Below are positions 1 through 5,372 of a stretch of DNA of 22,599 nt, in pieces; position 1 is the stretch's first letter, and every line of letters begins with the position of its first letter. The translations under genes were made by a program, and so were the position numbers. Origin of the DNA: a virus. The notes beneath the pieces were generated by a model. It was not told the DNA's origin, did no database searches, and saw only the letters and a program-made list of their open reading frames with translations. The stretch is from positions 1 to 22,599 of the IMG/VR virus record IMGVR_UViG_3300009370_000183; one strand, written 5' to 3'.

Positions 1-2
1 CA

Positions 3-131
3 GCTACCACAATGTCGGCTGATGAAACTTTACTTGCAACTCAAAAAAAAGGTAGAACTTCAAATATTTTAACTTCTGCAAAAGGATTAGGAGATCAAAA
101 TTTAACAATCAAAAGAAAAACATTAGGATAA
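3..131 (+). CDS. small virion-assembly protein upstream of portal, C-terminal fragment
   Basis: The window opens inside a gene; only the last 42 codons before a TAA at 129-131 are present. The readable tail is polar and basic and ends in IKRKTLG. A short protein with a Gly/Ser/Thr-rich stretch and a conserved basic KTLLG-like end, just ahead of the portal gene, is familiar in T7-like marine phages and occupies the slot of T7 gp7.3, a tail-assembly or host-range factor. The slot and ending are seen; equivalence to gp7.3 is inference. The stop lies 3 nt before the portal start, so the two genes are co-transcribed. Start, length and N-terminus cannot be judged. Confidence 0.6.
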   Translation, partial: ATTMSADETLLATQKKGRTSNILTSAKGLGDQNLTIKRKTLG

Positions 132-134
132 AAA

Positions 135-1730
135 ATGGCAGTAGAAAAAAAAGCAAAAGAAATTATTGATAAATATAATACTTTAAAAACTCAAAGAGTT
201 ACTTGGGAAGAGCATTGGCAAGAGATTGCAGATTATTTTTTACCAAGAAAATCCAATATTACTATTAAAAGAACTAAAGGCGATAAACGACACGATCAGA
301 TTTATGATGGTACAGCTACTCACGCATTAGAATTATTATCTGCTAGCTTAAATGGTATGCTAACTAACACAATTTCTCCGTGGTTCGTTTTAAAATTTAG
401 AAACGAGGCAACTAACCAAGATGATACAGCAGTAGAATGGTTAGAGAGCTGTGCAAAAATTATGCAGCAAGTATTTGCTCGTTCAAATTTTCAACAAGAA
501 ATTTTTGAACTTTACCATGAGCTATTAGCTTTTGGTACATCTGCGATGTTTATTACAGATGATATTAAGGATGACTTAAGATTTAAAACTTTACATATTT
601 CAGAAATATTTATTACTGAAAATGAAAAAGGTTTTGTTGACAGCTTATTAAGAAGGTTTCATCTTAAAAATAAAAATATTCCTTTAATGTATCCAGATGT
701 AGAACTGCCAAGAGGATTACAGGAGGCAGTAAAGAATAAACCTTTTGAGGATAGTGTTATTCTTCATACGGTACATAAATCTGATACTCCAATGGGTTAT
801 CAGAATAAAGATAATATGGATTATATCTCATGCCATATTCATCAAGAGACAGGAGCTATTTTAAGAGAAAGTGGATTTAGAGAATTTCCATACGTTGTAC
901 CTAGATATTTAAAATCTTCATCCAATGAAATCTATGGCAGATCGCCAGCGATGAATGCTTTACCAGATACCAAGATGTTAAACACAATGTCTAAAACATC
1001 TATTAAAGCAGCTCAAAAACAAATTGACCCACCATTAATGGTTCCTGATGATGGTTTTATTTTACCCATTAGAACTGTACCTGGTGGATTAAATTTTTAT
1101 AGATCTGGAACCAGAGATAGAATTGAACCATTACAAGTTGGATCGAATGCTCCTGTGGGTATTCAAATGGAAGAGCAAAGAAGAAAAGCAATTAGAGAAA
1201 ATTTCTTTGTCGACCAGTTAATGATGGTACAAGGTCAAAACATGACCGCAACAGAGGTTATGCAAAGAACTGAAGAGAAGATGAGATTACTGGGTCCAGT
1301 ATTAGGAAGATTACAAAGTGAATTACTACAACCATTAATTACTAGAGCTTTTAATTTATTATTAAAAAATAATAAATTACCTCCAATACCAGAAGAGATT
1401 GGCGACCAGGATGTTGAGATAGAATATGTATCTCCATTAGCCAAAGCTCAAAAGACACAAGAGTTATCATCTGTTATGAGAGGAATAGAAATATTTGGTT
1501 CAATGCAGAATATTGCACCAGTATTTGATTACATAGATATAGATGGTTTAGTCGACCACATTAAAAATGTTTTAGGTTTACCAGCTAAAATTATGAGATC
1601 AAAAGCAGAAGTAAGATCTATTCAAGAACAAAAACAACAAGCCGAGATGCAGATGCAACAATTACAACAAGCTCAAGCTGTTGCTGAGAGTGCGGGTAAA
1701 ATTGCACCAGCTCTAAAGGCGGTTGAGTAA
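135..1730 (+). CDS. head-tail connector (portal) protein, T7 gp8-like
   Basis: 531 residues, close to T7 gp8 (536). It should form the dodecameric portal at one capsid vertex, the DNA channel and the platform for the tail. The N-terminal part (WEEHWQEIADYFLPRK, then SLNGMLTNTISPWF near residue 70) and the central block with ENFFVDQLM and MTATEVMQR are typical of podovirus portals. The C-terminus is a glutamine-rich helix (about residues 495-520), as expected for the barrel/crown end. The ATG follows the preceding stop by 3 nt, and the TAA overlaps the next ATG in a TAATG. The N- and C-terminal signatures and the position directly before the scaffold gene make this one of the safest calls in the window. 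Confidence 0.95.
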   Translation: MAVEKKAKEIIDKYNTLKTQRVTWEEHWQEIADYFLPRKSNITIKRTKGDKRHDQIYDGTATHALELLSASLNGMLTNTISPWFVLKFRNEATNQDDTAVEWLESCAKIMQQVFARSNFQQEIFELYHELLAFGTSAMFITDDIKDDLRFKTLHISEIFITENEKGFVDSLLRRFHLKNKNIPLMYPDVELPRGLQEAVKNKPFEDSVILHTVHKSDTPMGYQNKDNMDYISCHIHQETGAILRESGFREFPYVVPRYLKSSSNEIYGRSPAMNALPDTKMLNTMSKTSIKAAQKQIDPPLMVPDDGFILPIRTVPGGLNFYRSGTRDRIEPLQVGSNAPVGIQMEEQRRKAIRENFFVDQLMMVQGQNMTATEVMQRTEEKMRLLGPVLGRLQSELLQPLITRAFNLLLKNNKLPPIPEEIGDQDVEIEYVSPLAKAQKTQELSSVMRGIEIFGSMQNIAPVFDYIDIDGLVDHIKNVLGLPAKIMRSKAEVRSIQEQKQQAEMQMQQLQQAQAVAESAGKIAPALKAVE

Positions 1731-1942
1731 TGGATCAAAAAGAACTTAAACAATTAGGAATAGATTATAAAACAGTTTTTAAATCGGAGGCTGGAGAACG
1801 AGTGCTTTCTGATTTGGAAAAAAGATGTAGCTTTCATACAACTACTCACGTTAAAGGAGATAGCCATGAGACTGCATTTTTAGAAGGAACAAGATCAGTA
1901 GTCTTGTTTATTAAAAATATGCTTAACAAAAAAGGAGAATAA
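1730..1942 (+). CDS. small Bbp19-like phage protein
   Basis: 70 residues, translationally coupled to the portal gene by a TAATG overlap. The pattern is a D/Y-K-x-V-F start, ERVLSDLEKRC, a central HxTTHVKGDSHETAF and EGTRSVVLFI. This matches the small Bbp19-type protein often found between portal and scaffold genes in podoviruses. It contains one Cys and two spaced His residues (C33, H36, H40), so metal binding is possible but unproven. Its function is unknown; the location suggests a role in head assembly. The family assignment rests on remembered motif patterns, not a search. Confidence 0.75.
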   Translation: MDQKELKQLGIDYKTVFKSEAGERVLSDLEKRCSFHTTTHVKGDSHETAFLEGTRSVVLFIKNMLNKKGE

Positions 1943-1943
1943 T

Positions 1944-2783
1944 ATGTCAAGCGAAAATCAAGAGGTAGTAACACCAGAAGTTCAAACTGATACCACGGTG
2001 TTATCTGGAGATCCTAAAACAGAAACTCCAACAAGTACAGATTGGAAAGCAAGTCTTTCCGATGAAATAAAAGCAGACAAATCTTTAGAAAATATTAAAG
2101 ATATTGAAAGCCTAGCAAAAAGTTATGTCCACGCACAAAAGCTAGTAGGTTCAGATAAAATTCCTGTACCTAATAAATTTGCAACAGAAAAAGATTGGGA
2201 TGCAGTTTATGAAAAACTAGGTAGACCAAAGGATGCAACTGGATATAAATATGATCTAGGAGAAGATGTTAAAATAAATGAAGATGCTTTAAAAAATTTT
2301 TCCGACCAAGCTCACAAGTTAGGATTATTACCTAATCAAGCAAGTGGTATAGTTAAATTTTATAATGATATGGCAGCTCAACAGCAACAAGATGCTGATA
2401 TAGTAGCTGAAAATGCTAGACAAGAAAGCGAAACATCTCTTAAAAAAGAGTGGGGTCAAGCATATAAACAGCAAACTATTAAATCTGCTCATGTTGCTTT
2501 ACAAGTTTTTGATGAAGATTTTTTAAATAAAAATTTAGCAGATGGAACTAAAATTGGAGATCATCCAACATTTATTAAAGCATTTGCTACATTAGCTGAT
2601 AAGATGGGAGAAGATAATATAACACAAGCATCTGGACCAGCTTATCAAACACCAGCACAATTAGAAAAACAAATTGGAGAATTAACACAACAAGGTTCAG
2701 CATACTGGGATAAAAGACATCCCAACCATGAACTAGCTGTTAAAGAAGTTTTAGCTTTACGAGAACAAAAAAATTCTGTATAG
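1944..2783 (+). CDS. capsid assembly scaffolding protein, T7 gp9-like
   Basis: 279 residues, acidic and rich in Glu, Asp, Gln and Lys, with a disordered Thr/Pro/Glu-rich N-terminus and predicted helical middle and end. This composition, and the position between portal and capsid genes, are typical of the internal scaffold that directs procapsid assembly and leaves before DNA packaging. Recognisable conserved parts include ESLAKSYVHAQKLVG (about residues 54-68), IPVPNKFATEKDW and the YDLGEDV segment, a layout shared by T7-like marine scaffolds. A strong AAGGAG lies 6-10 nt before the ATG. A 140-nt untranslated region follows, so this is the last gene before the capsid transcription unit. Confidence 0.9.
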   Translation: MSSENQEVVTPEVQTDTTVLSGDPKTETPTSTDWKASLSDEIKADKSLENIKDIESLAKSYVHAQKLVGSDKIPVPNKFATEKDWDAVYEKLGRPKDATGYKYDLGEDVKINEDALKNFSDQAHKLGLLPNQASGIVKFYNDMAAQQQQDADIVAENARQESETSLKKEWGQAYKQQTIKSAHVALQVFDEDFLNKNLADGTKIGDHPTFIKAFATLADKMGEDNITQASGPAYQTPAQLEKQIGELTQQGSAYWDKRHPNHELAVKEVLALREQKNSV

Positions 2784-2923
2784 CTGAAAATAATTAGGAT
2801 AATCGACAGACCCTAGTTGACACTATGAAAGTATAGGTTCCAGGAGAACTGAAATCGAGGTTTCGACCCGTAAGGATAATCAGCCGCTTAACATTAACAA
2901 TAACCAACCATAAGGAGAATAGT
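2784..2923 (+). promoter_or_regulatory. 140-nt leader region between scaffold and capsid genes
   Basis: This stretch has no gene. It holds the promoter candidate, a 9-bp direct repeat AGGATAATC (2796-2804 and 2873-2881), and small possible stem-loops downstream of the presumed start: GTTC/GAAC at 2837-2849, and GGT-TTCG-ACC at 2859-2868 with a UUCG tetraloop. It ends with TAAGGAG 7 nt before the capsid ATG at 2924, a strong ribosome binding site. A structured leader may stabilise the capsid mRNA, as in T7 gene 10. The stems are short, so that role is tentative. Confidence 0.5.
2811..2832 (+). promoter_or_regulatory. candidate phage RNA polymerase promoter (SP6/T7 type) for the capsid gene
   Basis: The segment CCCTAGTTGACACTATGAAAG aligns without gaps to the remembered SP6 promoter ATTTAGGTGACACTATAGAAG, with a run of nine identical bases, TGACACTAT. 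The expected start would be near 2827-2828, giving a leader of about 97 nt. The site lies in the only long gap between scaffold and capsid genes, where T7 keeps its strongest late promoter. The match is seen; activity, and the presence of a cognate single-subunit RNA polymerase outside this window, are inferred. Confidence 0.55.
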
Positions 2924-3058
2924 ATGTCTATTCAAATTACTACTTCTTTCGTTGAACAGTATAGCTCGAATATTGCTATGCTTTCTCAACAAATGGGAAG
3001 TAAACTTAGAGGTTCTGTTGATGTGGAAACTGTTAGAGGTAAAAACGCATTCTTCGAT
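2924..3058 (+). CDS. major capsid protein, exon 1 (codons 1-45)
   Basis: The first 45 codons of the T7 gp10A-like major capsid protein, starting MSIQITTSFVEQYSSN and ending VRGKNAFFD. The ATG has a strong TAAGGAG site. Reading straight on gives GAT followed at once by TAA, so genomic translation would stop at 45 residues. In related podovirus capsid proteins the FFD segment continues directly into a Q-V/I-G motif, and exactly that continuation (QVGVTAAQ) appears at 3286 in phase 0. The exon ends in CTTCGAT, which pairs with the intron guide sequence. Joined to 3286-4026 it encodes a 291-residue protein. An assembly error would not explain the intron structure between the parts. Confidence 0.9.
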
Positions 3059-3285
3059 TAACAAAATGGTCGAAGTAAAATTGGGTAAATTGCTGGGAAC
3101 TCTCATTGAGACAATCAGCAGCCAAGCCATATAATTTAAAAGGTATATGGAAGGTTCAACGACTAGGTATTGAGGAAACAATAATATACCCACGAAAACC
3201 CAACACTTTAAATAGTGATGATATAGTCTGAACTATATAGTGATATATAGAAGTAGTAATTAAAAAAAACTACGATAACAAAATG
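3059..3285 (+). ncRNA. group I self-splicing intron (IA-like) in the major capsid gene
   Basis: 227 nt. Its presence is argued from a nearly complete set of group I helices. P1: exon CTTCGAT (3052-3058) with GTCGAAG (3069-3075), with the required U-G wobble at the 5' splice site. P3: 3081-3086 with 3198-3203. P4: 3091-3095 with 3116-3120. P5: 3100-3102 with 3108-3110. P6: 3121-3123 with 3153-3155. P6a: 3127-3132 with 3145-3150. P7: GACTA 3161-3165 with TAGTC 3224-3228. P7.1: 3166-3170 with 3186-3190. P8: 3204-3207 with 3214-3217. P9: 3233-3238 with 3245-3250. P9.1: 3253-3257 with 3269-3273. The R-like GTTCAACGACTAG and S-like GATATAGTC elements are present, and the terminal base is G (3285). 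The P7.1 hairpin suggests subgroup IA. No homing endonuclease gene fits inside. Confidence 0.93.
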
Positions 3286-4026
3286 CAAGTCGGAGTAACA
3301 GCTGCTCAATTAAGAACGAGCAGACATGGCGATACACCTCAAATAGACACGCCACACAGCAGAAGAAGATTGAGCTTGGCTGACTATGAATGGGCTGACT
3401 TAGTTGACGATGTCGACAAAGTTAGAATGCTTATAGACCCAACTAGCTCATACGCTAAAGCAGCGGCAGCAGCTATGAACAGATCGATTGACGATGTAAT
3501 TATTACAGCGTTCAACGCATCGGCTGATACTGGTGTTGCTGGTGGTACATCTACAGCTTTACCTTCAACGCAAAAGACTGCGACTTCAGACCAATCAGAC
3601 GGTTTGACGATTGCTAAACTTTTAGCAGCGAAGAAAATCTTAGATAACAACGATGTTGACCCTTCATTGAAGAGATATGTCGTATGTGGACCACAACAGA
3701 TCTCAGATCTATTAGGAACTACTCAAGTAACTAGCTCTGACTATAATACAGTTAAAGCTCTTGCTGAAGGTAGTATCAATTCCTACTTAGGTTTTGAGTT
3801 CATAATGTCAACAAGATTGAACAAGGATGCAACGTACACTTCTGACAGATTAGTTTTTGCATATACTGAAGATGCCATCAAGTTAGGTATCGGAAAAGAT
3901 ATATCGGCAAAAATTTCGGAACGTGCTGACAAATCGTATAGTACGCAAGTTTATTATGCGATGAGTTTGGGAGCCGTTAGAATGGAAGAAGAAAAAGTTG
4001 TGCAAATCCCTTGTCATGAAGCATAA
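3286..4026 (+). CDS. major capsid protein, exon 2 (codon 46 to stop), T7 gp10A-like
   Basis: 246 codons plus stop, continuing the capsid protein after splicing. It begins QVGVTAAQ, then TSRHGDTPQIDTPHSRR and LADYEWADLVDDVDKVRMLIDPTSSYA, the hallmark block of marine T7-like capsid proteins, and ends with the usual C-terminal beta segment. HK97-fold coat protein, forming the icosahedral shell. An ATG at 3283-3285 sits in frame just before the exon, but it is the last three intron bases and has no ribosome binding site (the upstream sequence is A-rich), so it is not the true start. An automatic gene caller would report a truncated 247-residue protein here. Mature length by join(2924..3058,3286..4026) is 291. 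Confidence 0.95.
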   Translation, partial: QVGVTAAQLRTSRHGDTPQIDTPHSRRRLSLADYEWADLVDDVDKVRMLIDPTSSYAKAAAAAMNRSIDDVIITAFNASADTGVAGGTSTALPSTQKTATSDQSDGLTIAKLLAAKKILDNNDVDPSLKRYVVCGPQQISDLLGTTQVTSSDYNTVKALAEGSINSYLGFEFIMSTRLNKDATYTSDRLVFAYTEDAIKLGIGKDISAKISERADKSYSTQVYYAMSLGAVRMEEEKVVQIPCHEA

Positions 4027-4047
4027 TCAATAGAGAGGAAATAAATC

Positions 4048-4527
4048 ATGGGAACTAAAAACTCAGACTTAGTAGCAAACTTTGAAGCTACGCCTCAAGT
4101 TCTTAACAACACAGCACTTTTACACGGAGTAGTTCGTGTAGCTCAAGGTACTATAGTTGTTGCGGCTGGAGATAGTGATGATGACGATATTGTTATGCTT
4201 GCACCTATACCAAGTAATGCAACCGTTCCGCAAATCTGGATCGGTTCAGATACACTTGGGGGTTCATGTACTTTCAATGTTGGGATTTATCAAAGTGATG
4301 GAACAGTAGTTGATGAAGATTACTTTGCAACTGCGGTGGCTGATGCTGCTGCTATGGCAGATGTAAGATTTGAGGCTGCTAACATCAATACTGCTGGTTC
4401 AACAATGTGGGAAATGGCTGGAGCGTCAACTGATCCTGGAGGTTACTACTACATAGCGGCTACTATGGCTGCTGCGGGTGGAACTGAAGGCGATATGTCG
4501 TTCAACATTCATTACGTTGTAAACTAG
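4048..4527 (+). CDS. putative capsid decoration or virion protein
   Basis: 159 residues, directly downstream of the capsid gene (21-nt gap) with a good AGAGGAAATAA ribosome binding region. The sequence is Ala/Gly/Thr/Asp-rich and reads as beta-strand rich without membrane segments, with an acidic DSDDDD loop near residue 42. No catalytic motif is visible. A small beta-sandwich protein co-expressed with the coat protein and ahead of a hairpin is the usual setting for a head decoration or fibre protein. That role is inferred from position and composition only; I do not recognise a named family. Confidence 0.7.
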   Translation: MGTKNSDLVANFEATPQVLNNTALLHGVVRVAQGTIVVAAGDSDDDDIVMLAPIPSNATVPQIWIGSDTLGGSCTFNVGIYQSDGTVVDEDYFATAVADAAAMADVRFEAANINTAGSTMWEMAGASTDPGGYYYIAATMAAAGGTEGDMSFNIHYVVN

Positions 4528-4540
4528 AGTAAATAGAATT

Positions 4541-4574
4541 TTAGGCGGGGAAAGCGAGAGTGGAACCCGCCTAA
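4541..4574 (+). terminator. GC-rich hairpin after the capsid unit (terminator or processing site)
   Basis: TTAGGCGGG (4541-4549) pairs perfectly with CCCGCCTAA (4566-4574), a 9-bp stem with a 16-nt loop. It stands out in this AT-rich DNA and lies where T7 has its late terminator, after gene 10. No T-tract follows, so it may attenuate partly, block 3' exonucleases, or be a cleavage site. The stem ends 6 nt before the ATG of the next gene, so it could also limit that gene's translation. Confidence 0.65.
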
Positions 4575-4580
4575 GATGCA

Positions 4581-4787
4581 ATGATAAAAAAGTTAGATAA
4601 ACCAAAACCTATCTTACATTTTAAAAGTGGAAATCATATTTATAGATATGTTTTGGTAGACAGATTTAAAAACGATAACAAGTATCATTATGGTTTTGAT
4701 ACGAAGGAAGAATTAACTGAAGCTGAAATATTTGCTTTGGTAAAACCAAGAACATTAAGAAGAAAATATATAATTAAAAAGGATTAA
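4581..4787 (+). CDS. small basic hypothetical protein between capsid and tail genes
   Basis: 68 residues, lysine-rich and basic, with a beta-like pattern (HFKSGNHIYRYVLVDRF) followed by an acidic EELTEAEIF helix and a basic tail. I do not recognise a family. The start lies just after the hairpin and lacks a clear Shine-Dalgarno sequence, so expression may be low. The TAA is followed after 1 nt by the next ATG. Coding status is supported by tight packing, the strand and a full-length reading frame filling the gap between two recognised genes. Confidence 0.65.
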   Translation: MIKKLDKPKPILHFKSGNHIYRYVLVDRFKNDNKYHYGFDTKEELTEAEIFALVKPRTLRRKYIIKKD

Positions 4788-4788
4788 C

Positions 4789-5370
4789 ATGGCATCAGTA
4801 GTTCAAATTTGTAATTCAGCATTAAACCAATTAGGCGCAAGTTCAATTACAGCTCTTACAGATGATAGTAAAAATGCTAGATTATGTAATGAAAGATATA
4901 CAACAATTAGAGATGCAGTTTATAGATCTCATCCTTGGAATTGTTTAATTAAAAGAGTTCAATTAGCACAAGATAGCGATACTCCAGCCTGGGGTTTTGA
5001 TTATCAATATACTTTACCCGCAGATTGTTTAAGAATTTTAGGAATTAAAGATTATAATTCCGATTATAAAGTTGAAGGTAGAAAATTATTAATTAGTGAA
5101 AGTTCTGTTTATTTAATTTATTTAGCACAAATAACAGATGTCAACGAATTAGATGTTTTATTAAGAGAAACTATCTCTGCACATTTAGCACAGGATATAG
5201 CTTATGCTATAACTGCCAATCTACAAGTTGCAAAACTAATGGCAGAAAAATATCAAGCTAAATTATCAGAGGCAAGACACGCAGATAGTTCTGAAGGTTA
5301 CAATACTAACCCAGAATTAGCTCCAACAGATCAAATCATAACTGAAGATTTTTTAAATAGTAGATACTAA
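4789..5370 (+). CDS. tail tubular protein A, T7 gp11-like
   Basis: 193 residues, close to T7 gp11 (196). It forms the ring joining portal to nozzle. Characteristic features are the N-terminal ICNSALNQLGA, ALTDDSKNARLCNERY, RSHPWNC near residue 47, and the helical C-terminal part with LRETISAHLAQDIAYAIT. This pattern is shared by gp11/gp4-like tail adaptors across podoviruses. It has an AAGGA site before the ATG and is followed after 2 nt by the gp12-like gene, its binding partner. Assignment is secure from motifs and gene order. Confidence 0.92.
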   Translation: MASVVQICNSALNQLGASSITALTDDSKNARLCNERYTTIRDAVYRSHPWNCLIKRVQLAQDSDTPAWGFDYQYTLPADCLRILGIKDYNSDYKVEGRKLLISESSVYLIYLAQITDVNELDVLLRETISAHLAQDIAYAITANLQVAKLMAEKYQAKLSEARHADSSEGYNTNPELAPTDQIITEDFLNSRY

Positions 5371-5372
5371 AT

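Noticed and set aside
2894-3193. Open frames on both strands over exon 1 and the intron (2894-3193 minus; 2952-3134 plus)
   Set aside because: They cross the capsid leader, exon and ribozyme core, have no ribosome binding site and show no family pattern.
3283-3285. ATG in frame with the capsid C-terminal part as a real start codon
   Set aside because: It consists of the last intron bases, has no ribosome binding site, and would omit the conserved 45-residue N-terminus present at 2924-3058.
3059-3285. Homing endonuclease inside the intron
   Set aside because: The intron is only 227 nt, filled by ribozyme helices; no open frame of useful length lies within it.
3040-3300. Capsid gene split as a pseudogene, frameshift or assembly error
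   Set aside because: The two parts join in phase at a conserved motif and the intervening 227 nt fold into a nearly complete group I core, with the exon paired to its guide sequence.
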